Numbered from the stretch's first letter, positions 42,876 to 52,730 are shown. The stretch: DNA of 64,000 nucleotides from Shouchella clausii (GCF_002250115.1 NZ_CP019985.1:4092001-4156000); one strand, 5' to 3'. Numbers and translations are program-made. The notes: generated by a model not told the origin, from the letters alone.

Positions 42876-45746
42876 TTACTTAGGCGTGCCCCTGACTATC
42901 ACGCCATCTGCTAATGTATTTACTCCTGAATGGAAGACGTAGTCTCTTCCCTGATTGTTGTCCCATTGTCCATGCCCATTATTAAAAGCTGCCCTGAGCC
43001 GACTTCCCTCTTCTGCTTCAATCGTTATTTTCGCGTAGCCATTATACTCCGACGAGTTTAGAGGCACCCCTGGCAAAGTGGTCCAAGCTTCTTGGTTGAG
43101 GGAATAATGAATATGTGGGTCGGTCCAACCGGTCTTATAGTAAATCGTAATGGCATTTGCTAGGTCAGGTTTTTCGGGATGCCACTCCCCATCAAACCAA
43201 CCGTCTTGGTCTCGATAAAACCCATCCTCTCCAGGTCCTGGCCATTGATTAGCGCCATCATCTTTAAATAAAATTCGCACACTTTCTGCCCCTTCGATTG
43301 TGTACATATACCAGCCATTCTCGAAAGGCTCCATTTCTGGAGCTGAACCCCATGATGGTTCCTCCACTTTAGGATCTGTATCGTAATAGTAAATGTGCGG
43401 TGTCCCCCATGTGTCAGGCTTTTTGAAGTAAACGGTTAACCCTGCTGTTTTTGTAAACGTATACATTTCTTCAGTAGAGCCGAATTCGTTCTCCGCCTTA
43501 AGCTGAAGCGTTACTTCTTCTCCGGCTTCAACTCCTTCTCCTATGGTAATAACATCGCCATTTATAAAAGATTGTTCGGCAGCGCCATCAATCGAGTACA
43601 TCCCTTCTCCTACGTTTTGTACGTGAAGCGTCACTTCTAACAAATCACCGGAAAAGGAACCGCCAGGCGGATCAGCAAAAACTTGCGGATAAGGCGGTAC
43701 CTTCGTAAAGGTATATTCCGCTTCTGCTTCACCTGCTTCATTTTCTGCAAAAAGCCGTAATATCAGCGACTCATCAATAGCCAAGTTACTCCCGATTGCC
43801 AGCACATCCCCATCAGCAAATGCTGTTCCATTCTCCTGCGGATCAGAACCGTCGATCGTATATGCGCCCGACTCCGCTTGCAGCACACTGAGTGTGACTT
43901 CAAGTTCTTCACTAGAAAACTCCCCGCCTTGAGGCGAGGTAGATACAGAAGGAAGCGTATCTCCTTCTGTTTCAACTAAAATGACGCCATTTTGATGGGC
44001 TGCAAATGTCACTTTCCCGTTTTCAACAACTGTGCTGTCTCCCGTATAGAAGTCACGGACTATCTGTCCGTCGGAAAAGACAGAGGAAACATCAATCGTC
44101 GTTTCTCCCGTTGCCCCGACTGCCACGACAACGCGATCATCGACGCCATCCTCCACATAGGTGCGACTAAATGTATACGGATTTGTGCCAATTTGCTTGT
44201 GCACTCCTGCTCCAACCGCTAAATGGTTATTCCGAAATTGCCCCATCTTTTGCCAATGGCTTAATACATCCTCATTCACAGAATCCCAGTTCATCGCTGA
44301 ACGTGTTCCTTGCTGGGGATCAGATCCAGTAGGTCCAAATGGCCGTGCTGTCTCATCGCCATAAAACAATTTGACCCCGCCAGGAAGGAGCATTAAATAC
44401 GTGCCGCCATCAACTAGGCGCTCCCGTGGATATAAATGCGTATCATGCTGAGAAAGGTAGCTTAACACATTGAAAGACGCGTCCGTATTGATCTGATTCG
44501 CATAGTGGGAAAAAGTGTCTTCCATTGTGTCCAAACGGTAAGCGGGACCGTTCCCATGTTCCCCTTGGAACGTAAAATTAATGATCGAATCGAATCCGTG
44601 ATCAAAGTATTCGCTCCGTCCAACACCATGGCCCCACACTTCGCCTACCATCCAAAAGTCATCCGTCCAGCTCGCCCCTGGTGCATCTGGGTTTTCTTCA
44701 CGCCAAGACCACAGCGCTTCATTCGCTGCATCCTTTAACTGCTGCCAACGGAACAACTCCACATGTTTGGCCGTGTCGATACGAAAGCCATCAATTCCAA
44801 ATTCTTCAACCCAAGCGGCGAGCCATTGCACAATATAATCTGCCGGAGCTATATCTAGATCACGGCGTAGATCGTTCGCAGCTGGAACGATCCAGTCCTT
44901 ATACCCCTCTTGTCGCTCTTGGCCCCACTTCGTCTCTAACAAGGGAGGCAAGCCAACACTATGCGTTAACTCCGTCCGAAAGTCGGGCAAACCGGCTAAG
45001 CACATTGTGATCTCACTGTTTCCACATGATTCATACCCGCCAATTCCTGCGCGAATCCAAGGCCCCCACCATGTGCTCCACGCCGAGGCATCATCATAAT
45101 GAATATGGTCGTGGACATCATGCCAAGTTTGCCCTTCACTTGGTGTCCAATCCTCGGATACGCCTGGATTCCCGAATCCATATTGATTCATATCTTTAAT
45201 GGTGTTGTAGCCTGGATGGTTCATCACTACATCTAGGACGACGCGAATTCCTTGTTCGTGAGCTGTGTTGACGAACTCGCGCATTTCCTCGACTGTGCCC
45301 ATATTTTGGTCGACTGTTGTATAGTCCAACGCATAGTAACCATGGTACGCATAATGGGCAAAATCGCCATCTGGGCCACCGCCGACCCAGCCGTGGATCT
45401 GTTCATAAGGAGCCGAAATCCAAATCGTATTGATCCCTAGATCTGTGAAATACCCTTCATTGAGCTTATCGGTTAACCCTTGGAGATCCCCACCATGAAA
45501 CGTTCCGATGTTTTGGCCCCAAGCGTCTTCTTGGGGCCGGCCATATGAATCGTTATTGGATGGATTTCCGTCATTAAAGCGGTCAGTAATGGCAAAATAA
45601 ACCGTTGCGTTCTCCCATGAAAATGGTTTTTGGTCGCTATTTTGCGAAGCATATGCGTCATTCACAGACGAAGTAGTCAACAAAAATGAAAACGTTACCA
45701 TAAATATACATGCTAAAAAAACACTAATTTTCCTTATTCCAATCAT
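42876..45746 (-). CDS. Secreted modular alpha-amylase
   Basis: 956 residues from ATG 45746 (AAAGGAG 11 bases upstream); the longer frame from 45854 reads through the cre site. Signal peptide about 1-33 (cleavage AYA|SQ). GH13 catalytic domain about 45-560 with the four conserved regions: DVVMNHP, GFRIDTAKHVE (nucleophile Asp), VGEVWGHG (acid Glu) and SQHDTH; most like the MalS-type subfamily. Two similar beta modules follow (each with GGxFS and LEVTLxV), then CBM26-like (about 755-845) and CBM25-like (about 860-950) starch-binding modules. Hydrolyses starch outside the cell; catabolite control is expected. Confidence 0.93.
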   Translation of the reverse strand: MIGIRKISVFLACIFMVTFSFLLTTSSVNDAYASQNSDQKPFSWENATVYFAITDRFNDGNPSNNDSYGRPQEDAWGQNIGTFHGGDLQGLTDKLNEGYFTDLGINTIWISAPYEQIHGWVGGGPDGDFAHYAYHGYYALDYTTVDQNMGTVEEMREFVNTAHEQGIRVVLDVVMNHPGYNTIKDMNQYGFGNPGVSEDWTPSEGQTWHDVHDHIHYDDASAWSTWWGPWIRAGIGGYESCGNSEITMCLAGLPDFRTELTHSVGLPPLLETKWGQERQEGYKDWIVPAANDLRRDLDIAPADYIVQWLAAWVEEFGIDGFRIDTAKHVELFRWQQLKDAANEALWSWREENPDAPGASWTDDFWMVGEVWGHGVGRSEYFDHGFDSIINFTFQGEHGNGPAYRLDTMEDTFSHYANQINTDASFNVLSYLSQHDTHLYPRERLVDGGTYLMLLPGGVKLFYGDETARPFGPTGSDPQQGTRSAMNWDSVNEDVLSHWQKMGQFRNNHLAVGAGVHKQIGTNPYTFSRTYVEDGVDDRVVVAVGATGETTIDVSSVFSDGQIVRDFYTGDSTVVENGKVTFAAHQNGVILVETEGDTLPSVSTSPQGGEFSSEELEVTLSVLQAESGAYTIDGSDPQENGTAFADGDVLAIGSNLAIDESLILRLFAENEAGEAEAEYTFTKVPPYPQVFADPPGGSFSGDLLEVTLHVQNVGEGMYSIDGAAEQSFINGDVITIGEGVEAGEEVTLQLKAENEFGSTEEMYTFTKTAGLTVYFKKPDTWGTPHIYYYDTDPKVEEPSWGSAPEMEPFENGWYMYTIEGAESVRILFKDDGANQWPGPGEDGFYRDQDGWFDGEWHPEKPDLANAITIYYKTGWTDPHIHYSLNQEAWTTLPGVPLNSSEYNGYAKITIEAEEGSRLRAAFNNGHGQWDNNQGRDYVFHSGVNTLADGVIVRGTPK

Positions 45747-45775
45747 AATTTTATCGTCTCCTTTATCATTTTTTA

Positions 45776-45789
45776 AGCAAACGTTTGCA
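45776..45789. promoter_or_regulatory. cre site (CcpA operator) of the amylase
   Basis: AGCAAACGTTTGCA contains a perfectly palindromic core and fits the cre consensus TGWAARCGYTWNCW on the minus strand with one mismatch. It lies 30-43 bases upstream of the start codon, where CcpA would block transcription. The rest of 45790-46090 shows no convincing gene. Confidence 0.8.
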
Positions 45790-46093
45790 CAAATAGACAA
45801 AAACATAAGCAGGGCTCCACCTTTAGAAAACGCTCGCAAATAAAAAACAACCATCCACTCAATATCCTTTAAATAAGCAAGATTGAGCCAGTATGGAAAG
45901 ACAACATTGCAACTCCCCCTTTCATTTTCTATTCATTCTAAAGTGATTTTTCTCAAAAATCAATAGATCTACTCTCCTCTATTTATTCTTTTTCGTGGAA
46001 ACATTCGACCTCGAAGACCTGTCATTTTTATTTTAAGCTGTATTACAGGCATCCACTTCTCAACCACTCTAACTTTCCTCATAAACAAAGTGC

Positions 46094-46122
46094 TTGACTT
46101 CTCAAACCCGAGTAAATATATT
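46094..46122 (+). promoter_or_regulatory. Promoter of the tetR-ABC operon
   Basis: TTGACT (46094-46099), a 17-base spacer and TATATT (46117-46122); a strong sigma-A match, about 55 bases before the TetR start. Confidence 0.75.
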
Positions 46123-46140
46123 AGGTTTATCAGATAATTG

Positions 46141-46158
46141 ACTGACGCATCAATCAGT
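46141..46158. promoter_or_regulatory. Candidate TetR operator
   Basis: ACTGACGCATCAATCAGT has ACTGA/TCAGT arms and lies about 10-30 bases after the predicted transcription start, a usual place for an autoregulatory TetR operator. Confidence 0.5.
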
Positions 46159-46176
46159 AATAAAAAGGGGATGTTT

Positions 46177-46788
46177 ATGAGCACACTTGATAACAGGCGC
46201 CATTTAATGGAGGCTGCCTTGGCGCTTTTCGCCCAAGAAGGCTACCACAAAACGAAAGTATCCGACATTGTCAAACAAGTCGGCGTTGCCCAAGGCACTT
46301 TCTACTGGCACTTTAAAAACAAAGAGGAGATTGTCCTATGCATTCTGCAAGAAGGTGAACAAGCACTCCTGAATGTCATCCGCTCCGGATACCGCCAAAC
46401 TGAAGGAGATGTCGATGATATGGTCGAATCTTCGCGGCGATTAATGACCGACCTCTTCTCTTTTGCGCAAGCAAATCCAAATTATATGCGGTTGTTGTTT
46501 AAAACAGGGCAAGATGCAGAAGAAAAGATTTGCCAGCATATATCCCATACGCTTATCGCGATCGAAGAAGCGTTCGAACGCAACATAAAACGGGCCCAAG
46601 AACTGGAGATGTTGCCGAAAGGGGGTTCGAGCAAAAGACTTGCTGCTATGCTCGTTAGCTTGGTGCTTGGAACACTTGAGCGTTGGCTATTTTCTAAATC
46701 ACCCCATTTAGACAATATTGCAGCTGAATCGTTGGCAGTTGAAATCGTTTCTTTTGAATTTTTTGGGCTACTCGGCAAAACAAAGTGA
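46177..46788 (+). CDS. TetR family regulator of the adjacent ABC operon
   Basis: 203 residues from ATG 46177, six bases after AAAAGGGG; a TTG/ATG-type start at 46138 would overlap the operator. N-terminal helix-turn-helix (ALALFAQEGYHKTKVSDIVKQV, GTFYWHFKNKEEIV) and a C-terminal ligand domain of all-alpha type. The transporter genes start 17 bases after its stop, so it is probably the first gene of the operon and represses itself; the ligand may be the transported substrate. Confidence 0.88.
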   Translation: MSTLDNRRHLMEAALALFAQEGYHKTKVSDIVKQVGVAQGTFYWHFKNKEEIVLCILQEGEQALLNVIRSGYRQTEGDVDDMVESSRRLMTDLFSFAQANPNYMRLLFKTGQDAEEKICQHISHTLIAIEEAFERNIKRAQELEMLPKGGSSKRLAAMLVSLVLGTLERWLFSKSPHLDNIAAESLAVEIVSFEFFGLLGKTK

Positions 46789-46804
46789 GTGGAGGTGACC
46801 TTTT

Positions 46805-47719
46805 TTGGGATTTTTGAAAAAAGTCGTCGTGCAAGTCATACCGAGCTTGCTCATTTTAACATTGATCATTTTTTTCCTTGTTTATGTTGCTGGTGATCCT
46901 GTTTCTGTGATGCTTCCTGAAAATGCGACTGCGGCAGACCGTGAAGTATTGCGTGAAGCATTAGGTTTAAATGAACCTTTTTTCGTGCAATATTTGCATT
47001 TTTTAAGTGACCTTCTCCGTGGCGATTTTGGGATGTCCCTGCAATACCAGCAGCCAGCCATTGACCTTGTGTTCAGCCGTTTGTGGGCAACGTTAGCTCT
47101 GTCCATTGTAGCGATGATAATCGCGATTGTGATTTCCATCCCCCTTGGCATTTATGCTGCCATTAAACGGAATACGTTTGTCGATGTGCTCATTTCAGGA
47201 TTGTCGATTATTGGCAAGGCGATGCCTAATTTTTGGATTGGGATTATGCTGATTCTCTTTCTTGCTGTTGCCATTCCCATCTTTCCCGTTTCAGGCGCAG
47301 CGACACCGCTTCATTTTGTATTGCCAGCCTTTACGCTTGGCATCGCCCTAGCAGCGGAAATGACGCGGCTCACACGGGCTAGTATTTTGGAAGTAATCGA
47401 CCAAGAATATGTCCAAACAGCGAGAAGTAAAGGCCAAAAAGAGAGCATTGTCATTTTTAAACATGTGTTTTTAAATGCGTTAATTCCCGTTATAACGATC
47501 ATCGGTCTACAATTTCCACAGTTGATTGGCGGTGCCATTGTTGTCGAAACAGTTTTTTCATGGCCAGGGGTTGGCCGCTTGTTGCTTTCCTCAATGGGAG
47601 CAAGCGATATGGCAGTCATTCAAGCCATTGTATTTGTCATTGCGCTCATTACGATTGTTGTAAATTTATTGACCGATTTGCTTTATCGCGTGCTTGACCC
47701 ACGCATTAAATACAACTAG
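46805..47719 (+). CDS. Peptide/nickel-type ABC permease, DppB class
   Basis: 304 residues from TTG 46805, behind GGAGGTGA at seven bases. Six membrane segments with the permease EAA loop (MTRLTRASILEVIDQEYVQT, ARSKGQKESIVIFKHVFLNA). Partner of the permease that starts 16 bases downstream. Family includes dipeptide, oligopeptide and nickel importers. Confidence 0.9.
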   Translation: MGFLKKVVVQVIPSLLILTLIIFFLVYVAGDPVSVMLPENATAADREVLREALGLNEPFFVQYLHFLSDLLRGDFGMSLQYQQPAIDLVFSRLWATLALSIVAMIIAIVISIPLGIYAAIKRNTFVDVLISGLSIIGKAMPNFWIGIMLILFLAVAIPIFPVSGAATPLHFVLPAFTLGIALAAEMTRLTRASILEVIDQEYVQTARSKGQKESIVIFKHVFLNALIPVITIIGLQFPQLIGGAIVVETVFSWPGVGRLLLSSMGASDMAVIQAIVFVIALITIVVNLLTDLLYRVLDPRIKYN

Positions 47720-47735
47720 GCTAGGAGAATCGTTC

Positions 47736-48632
47736 ATGGAGGCTACTTCTAAACAAAAGAAAGCGAACCGGGCTCGTTTTTTTGCCCACCTCTCTCCTTT
47801 AGGCTTGGCAGGGTTGGTCACTGTTTTCCTAATCGCCGTACTTGCTATCTTTGCACCGTGGATTGTTCCTCACGATCCTTTTCAAATTGATGCGACACAA
47901 CGCTTAATCCCGCCAGCATGGATGGAAAATGGCTCCAGCTTGCACTGGCTCGGCACCGACCATTTAGGGCGAGATGTGCTCAGCCGTCTTATTTACGGAG
48001 GACGTGTTTCCCTTTTTGTCGGCATCGTCTCCGTTGTGATTGCTGGTTTCATTGGCCTGACACTTGGCCTTGCCTCTGGCTATTTAGGCGGTTGGCTCGA
48101 TGCACTCATCATGCGCTTTGTTGACGCTATGCTTGCCATTCCAACGTTGTTGCTTGTCCTTGTAGCAATGGTAATGCTTGAACCGTCAATTGCCACACTC
48201 ATTTTGATCATTGGACTGACAAGTTGGGTTCAGTATACTCGCGTTGTCCGTGGGGAAGTGCTTAGTGTAAAGGAAAGGGAGTTTGTCCAGTCTGCCAACA
48301 CGCTTGGAGCAAGCCGTACTTATATTGTTCGGAAACATATTTTGCCAAACGTTTTATCTTCTTTTATTGTGATCGCCACCATTGGGATCGGCACAGCCAT
48401 TTTAACAGAGTCCTCTCTTAGTTTTCTTGGCTTTGGCGTCCAGCCCCCTGACATTACTTGGGGAGGAATGCTTAACGACGGGCGCAACTATTTAGCCACA
48501 AGCTGGTGGGTTGCGACATTTCCTGGTATAGCGATTACAATCACCGTTCTTTCCTTTACCTTTCTAGGAGATTGGTTACGGGACTTATTAGACCCACGCT
48601 TCATACGAGGAGGCATAAAGGATGACAAATAG
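47736..48632 (+). CDS. Peptide/nickel-type ABC permease, DppC class
   Basis: 298 residues from ATG 47736 with TAGGAG upstream (an in-frame ATG at 47694 lies inside the previous gene). N-terminal OppC-like segment with APWIVPHDPFQI and HWLGTDHLGRDVLSR, then five membrane segments and the EAA loop (QSANTLGASRTYIVRKHILPN). Overlaps the next gene by 11 bases. Confidence 0.9.
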   Translation: MEATSKQKKANRARFFAHLSPLGLAGLVTVFLIAVLAIFAPWIVPHDPFQIDATQRLIPPAWMENGSSLHWLGTDHLGRDVLSRLIYGGRVSLFVGIVSVVIAGFIGLTLGLASGYLGGWLDALIMRFVDAMLAIPTLLLVLVAMVMLEPSIATLILIIGLTSWVQYTRVVRGEVLSVKEREFVQSANTLGASRTYIVRKHILPNVLSSFIVIATIGIGTAILTESSLSFLGFGVQPPDITWGGMLNDGRNYLATSWWVATFPGIAITITVLSFTFLGDWLRDLLDPRFIRGGIKDDK

Positions 48633-49425
48633 CCCTTTGCTTCGTGTAAAAGACCTTGTAGCAACATTTGCTTCTGGCAGCGACTTCAAACCAGTTGTCA
48701 ATGGCATTTCATTTCATGTTTATCCGGGTGAAATTGTAGCCATTGTCGGCGAATCAGGTAGCGGTAAAAGTGTGACATCTCTTTCGATTATGGGGCTGTT
48801 AAATCGAAACGCCACGATCGGCGGATCGATCCTTTATGAAGGACAAGAGTTACTGACTATGTCGGCAACTGAACGCAGACGGTTGCGTGGCAAAGAAATG
48901 TCGATGATTTTCCAAGAGCCGATGTCCTCTTTAAATCCAATGCTGCGCATTCAGACGCAAATTGCCGAAGTGCTTAAAATCCATAACCATAGCTGGAGTA
49001 AAGCAGCGATTGCTAAAAAAGTCATTGATTTGCTCGAACAAGTGGACATTCCAAACCCTGAAGAAACAGCGAAACGCTTTCCACACCAATTGTCTGGAGG
49101 CATGCGGCAACGAGTGATGATCGCCATCGCCATCGCCTGTCAACCAAAATTGTTAATTGCAGATGAGCCGACAACAGCACTCGATGTCACGACGCAAGCG
49201 CAAATCTTAGCGCTTATGAAACGGTTGAACAAACAAAACGGCGCTGGAATCGTATTTATAACTCATGATTTAAGTGTTGTCGCTGATATCGCTGACCGAG
49301 TTCTTGTAATGCGCACCGGCAAAATTGTCGAAGAAGCGACTGTGTTTGATTTATTTGACAAACCGCAACACCCTTATACAATTGGCCTGTTAAAGGCAAT
49401 GCCGACATTGGACACAAGTTTTTAG
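48622..49425 (+). CDS. ABC transporter ATPase, DppD class, short
   Basis: 267 residues. Walker [10 protein letters not shown]-loop [10 protein letters not shown], signature LSGGMRQRV, Walker [14 protein letters not shown]-loop FITHD. It ends [15 protein letters not shown] and lacks the cysteine-rich tail (CxFxPRC) of OppD/DppD (about 330 residues). Nickel- and metallophore-type ATPases (NikD, CntD) are this short, so metal-chelate uptake is possible. Confidence 0.88.
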   Translation: MTNSPLLRVKDLVATFASGSDFKPVVNGISFHVYPGEIVAIVGESGSGKSVTSLSIMGLLNRNATIGGSILYEGQELLTMSATERRRLRGKEMSMIFQEPMSSLNPMLRIQTQIAEVLKIHNHSWSKAAIAKKVIDLLEQVDIPNPEETAKRFPHQLSGGMRQRVMIAIAIACQPKLLIADEPTTALDVTTQAQILALMKRLNKQNGAGIVFITHDLSVVADIADRVLVMRTGKIVEEATVFDLFDKPQHPYTIGLLKAMPTLDTSF

Positions 49426-49500
49426 TTCTTAGCCCATCCTTGGCAATCCCCCAGGCTTAGCCAATGGATTGTCAGTAGCCAGGAAAGGAGGAAACAAAAA

Positions 49501-50331
49501 ATGGAACCGACGAGTGAATTGCTTCTGGATGTACGCCATCTAAGCAAAACATTTCCATTGAAAAAGAGCAAAACAAACAAAGCACCTTCCTTTAAAGCAG
49601 TGGATGACGTCAGTTTCCAAGTTTTTAAAGGAGAAACATTGGGCATTGTCGGCGAGTCAGGCAGTGGAAAATCAACAGTGGCGAAAATGATTTTGCAGCT
49701 CTTAGAACCAACTAACGGGGAAATTTATTTTTTAGGGCAAAACCTTGCCAACCAGTCAAAAGCGGAAAGCAAAGCGACTAAAAGGCGTATGCAGGCAGTG
49801 TTCCAAGACCCATATGCGTCGTTAAATCCGAGAATGAGGGCCAAGGAAATCGTCACAGAACCGCTCATTCTCCATAAGCAATTAAACAAGAAAAACCGGG
49901 ACGACAAAGCGCTAGAATTGTTGCACGAGGTTGGTTTAAGCGAACAGCATTTGAACCGGTTTCCACACGAATTCAGCGGTGGGCAGCGCCAACGGTTAAG
50001 CATTGCCAGAGCGATCGCCTTAAAACCGGATCTCATTATATGTGATGAGGCTGTCTCTGCCCTTGACGTCTCGATCCAAGCGCAAATTTTAAAATTGCTC
50101 AAGTCCCTGCAAACATCATATGGGCTCTCTTATATTTTTATTGCCCATGGATTGCCGACTGTGAAACAGCTTAGCAACCGTGTCGCGATTATGCATAAAG
50201 GCAAGATTGTCGAGATCGGAGAAACAAACGACATTTTCCAGTCCCCAACACACACTTATACAAAATCACTGTTAAAAGCCGTGCCGCCCTCTCATCCTAG
50301 AGACAGGCACAAACCATCTATTGGAGGATAA
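49501..50331 (+). CDS. ABC transporter ATPase, DppF class, short
   Basis: 276 residues, AAAGGAGG upstream. Walker [10 protein letters not shown]-loop FQDPYASLNP, signature FSGGQRQRL, Walker B LIICDEAVSALD (Ala in place of the usual Pro at the third position), H-loop FIAHG. The H-loop has glycine after the histidine instead of aspartate. Partner of the preceding ATPase. Confidence 0.88.
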   Translation: MEPTSELLLDVRHLSKTFPLKKSKTNKAPSFKAVDDVSFQVFKGETLGIVGESGSGKSTVAKMILQLLEPTNGEIYFLGQNLANQSKAESKATKRRMQAVFQDPYASLNPRMRAKEIVTEPLILHKQLNKKNRDDKALELLHEVGLSEQHLNRFPHEFSGGQRQRLSIARAIALKPDLIICDEAVSALDVSIQAQILKLLKSLQTSYGLSYIFIAHGLPTVKQLSNRVAIMHKGKIVEIGETNDIFQSPTHTYTKSLLKAVPPSHPRDRHKPSIGG

Positions 50332-50334
50332 AAC

Positions 50335-51867
50335 ATGAAAAAACCAGTTTCTTTTATAACTATTTCTGCTGTTACACTGGCGCTCCTTGCTTCCTGCGGT
50401 TTTGAAGATCCTGATGCAAACGATACAACCAATGACGATACAGCGTCTGGCAATGGCCAGCTGACGATTGCCAACCCTGCCGACATCACTACGTTTGACC
50501 CTCATAATAATAGCGTCATTACGACTTCGGCTGTACTCGTAAATGTATACAGTAAGTTGTTAAAACGGGATGAAGCAGGAGAAATCATTCCTGAGTTGGC
50601 GGAGAGTTGGGACACGATAGATGATGTAACTTGGGAATTCCAATTACGTGATGACGTTACTTTTCATAACGGCGATCCATTTACGGCGGAAGATGTGAAA
50701 TTCTCATTGGAACGAGTTGCCAACGATACGACGCTCCAGCAATATGCCACATTTAGCCAAATTGAAAATGTGGACGTAGTGGATGACCATACCATTCAAA
50801 TTACAACTGCTGAACCTGACCCACAATTGCTCAGTCGCCTCTCTACTCCAGCAGCAAGCATGTTGCCAAAAGACTACTTTGAAGAAGTAGGCGCTGATGA
50901 GTTTTTCAAAGCCCCGGTTGGAACCGGTCCATTTCAATTTGAATCTTGGCAACAAGATGAAGCTGTTGTATTAAGCAAATATGAAGGCTATTTTGAAGGA
51001 GAGCCGAATTGGGAAACTGTTCGCTTTAGTGTGGTGCCTGAAGACTCAACCCGTGTATCTGAACTTCTTACCGGTGGCGTCGATATCGCCTTCAATATTC
51101 CTACCGCTGACATGGAGCGGATTGACAACAATGATGGCACCCATATGGCATTAGAACCGATTCAACGTGTGATCCAAATTTGGCTTTCTAATGAGGAAGG
51201 AGAAGCTACAGCTGACCCGGCAGTAAGAGAAGCAATTGATTTGGCTATCGACAATCAGGTAATTATCGATGAAATTCTTCAAGGCAGCGCTACAGCAACA
51301 CGGACTCATATTACGCCCGGAAACTTTGGCGCTGATCCGTCTTTGTATGACACGTACGAGTACGACCCAGAACGAGCAAAAGAAATTCTTGCTGATGCTG
51401 GCTATGAAGATGGCGTGACAATCAATATGTCTGTTAATAATTACTATACGGAAATGGCGGAAGTGGTTGGCGGCATGCTAGCTGATGTCGGCATTACAGC
51501 CAATATCGAACTAATTGAACAAAGCCAGTTTGCCAACCGATTATTTAACGGTGAATTAGAAGAAGCGATCTTTGTCGGCTGGGGAAATGACATGTTTGAT
51601 GCAAGCGTGCTCGACTTCTTTAAAGAAGAAGGGGTCGCCCCTTATACTGACCCTGAGATTGAACAGCTGCTTGAAGATGCTGCTTATAATATGGATGAGG
51701 AAGAACGTGCCGACCAATATCAACAAGTTCAACAACAATTAGCTGAAGATCGTGGCGCTGTTTATTTATTCCAACTTCAAGGCCGCTATGGGGTGAGTGA
51801 CCGTTTGGACTACAAACCAAGACTTGATGAGCTCTATTACGCAAACGAAATCAAATTGGCCAAATAA
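50335..51867 (+). CDS. Family 5 extracellular solute-binding lipoprotein
   Basis: 510 residues, ATTGGAGG just upstream, three bases after the ATPase. Lipoprotein signal peptide with lipobox LLASC (Cys20), then an acidic linker and a peptide/nickel-binding (SBP_bac_5) domain: TFDPHNNSV, LAESWDTIDDVTWEFQLRDD, FHNGDPFTAEDVKFSLER. Captures substrate outside the membrane for the permeases; peptide versus metal chelate cannot be decided. Confidence 0.9.
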   Translation: MKKPVSFITISAVTLALLASCGFEDPDANDTTNDDTASGNGQLTIANPADITTFDPHNNSVITTSAVLVNVYSKLLKRDEAGEIIPELAESWDTIDDVTWEFQLRDDVTFHNGDPFTAEDVKFSLERVANDTTLQQYATFSQIENVDVVDDHTIQITTAEPDPQLLSRLSTPAASMLPKDYFEEVGADEFFKAPVGTGPFQFESWQQDEAVVLSKYEGYFEGEPNWETVRFSVVPEDSTRVSELLTGGVDIAFNIPTADMERIDNNDGTHMALEPIQRVIQIWLSNEEGEATADPAVREAIDLAIDNQVIIDEILQGSATATRTHITPGNFGADPSLYDTYEYDPERAKEILADAGYEDGVTINMSVNNYYTEMAEVVGGMLADVGITANIELIEQSQFANRLFNGELEEAIFVGWGNDMFDASVLDFFKEEGVAPYTDPEIEQLLEDAAYNMDEEERADQYQQVQQQLAEDRGAVYLFQLQGRYGVSDRLDYKPRLDELYYANEIKLAK

Positions 51868-51887
51868 GGCATAAGGAGAATAAACTC

Positions 51888-52337
51888 ATGGACCTTCCAG
51901 CTTTATCGCAATGGGAAGCTTTTATGGTGGAAACGTTGCTTGCCAAAGGCATGGAGCGACAAACACTCATTAATTTGCTGAAAGCAAAAGATGCGGAAAC
52001 ACTGAACAACTTTGATGACACCTTCGATTATCATGAACTGATTACAGCTGCAGAAACAGCTTTAGACAACCTTACGCAAGCAGTGCAAGTAGGCTACACC
52101 ATTAAGTTTGTGTCGAAATTCGGGATTAAACGCTTGCTCGGTTTAAAATATGGACTGGAGGAAGGCATCGACTACCAAATGGCAGACGACCGGTTTGACA
52201 ATCTTACACTGACAGCGCCACAATTAGCTGAATTTAAAGCAATGTTGTCGCCAAACTGGAAAGTGTTTAACGAAATCAATGGAAATGGGACTTTTACCGT
52301 CTCCATTCTCCATGCAACACTTGTACACAAAACCTAA
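51888..52337 (+). CDS. Hypothetical protein in the ABC operon
   Basis: 149 residues, ATAAGGAG upstream, 20 bases after the binding protein. Soluble, mostly helical, with no signal peptide or membrane segment; a central GYTIKFVSKFGIKRLLGLKY stretch and a C-terminal strand-rich end. I do not recognise a family. The spacing and shared terminator indicate co-transcription with the transporter, so it may process or sense the substrate. Confidence 0.7.
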   Translation: MDLPALSQWEAFMVETLLAKGMERQTLINLLKAKDAETLNNFDDTFDYHELITAAETALDNLTQAVQVGYTIKFVSKFGIKRLLGLKYGLEEGIDYQMADDRFDNLTLTAPQLAEFKAMLSPNWKVFNEINGNGTFTVSILHATLVHKT

Positions 52338-52351
52338 CCTTTTCAAAATGA

Positions 52352-52385
52352 AGCCCTAAGCTTTTTTGCTTAGGGCTTTATTTTA
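52352..52385 (+). terminator. Terminator of the ABC operon
   Basis: AAGCCCTAAGC and GCTTAGGGCTT form an 11-bp stem around six T, followed by TATTTTAT. Confidence 0.85.
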
Positions 52386-52400
52386 TGTGGGTTGTTTGTC

Positions 52401-52640
52401 TTATTCGTGTTTTTTTAATTTTTGTTTAGCCAAGTAAGAAAGGCCAAAGCAACAACCGGCAAAGACAATAGCAGCTCCAATAATGCCTGAATATATTTGT
52501 ACACTTGCATCATGTATTTGGTAAGGCTCAGGCAGCCAAAAACCAATTGTCAAAAATAAACCCGCCCCTAAAAACAACAAGCAGAACAACTGATAATCAT
52601 GCTGATCCTGTTTCAAACGTTGAATCGTCTTTTCGTCCAT
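52401..52640 (-). CDS. yrhC: YrhC-like small membrane protein
   Basis: 79 residues with two hydrophobic segments (about 18-37 and 48-69) between a polar N-terminus and a basic tail (LAKQKLKKHE). Size, topology and place downstream of mtnN resemble YrhC at the end of the B. subtilis yrrT-mtnN-mccA-mccB-yrhC operon. Identity to YrhC is low, and mccA/mccB are absent between it and mtnN, so the name is provisional. Confidence 0.55.
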   Translation of the reverse strand: MDEKTIQRLKQDQHDYQLFCLLFLGAGLFLTIGFWLPEPYQIHDASVQIYSGIIGAAIVFAGCCFGLSYLAKQKLKKHE

Positions 52641-52730
52641 TAGACTGCCTCCTCTCCTACTGCTCTCCTTTTCTATGTTAACAGATCAAAAGAAGTTCGA
52701 AAGGCGAAGACTTTTGCTAATAGAGGAAAA

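Noticed and set aside
45969-46184. 71-codon minus-strand frame upstream of tetR
   Set aside because: It overlaps the tetR promoter and start and has no ribosome site; the basic C-terminal part looks accidental.
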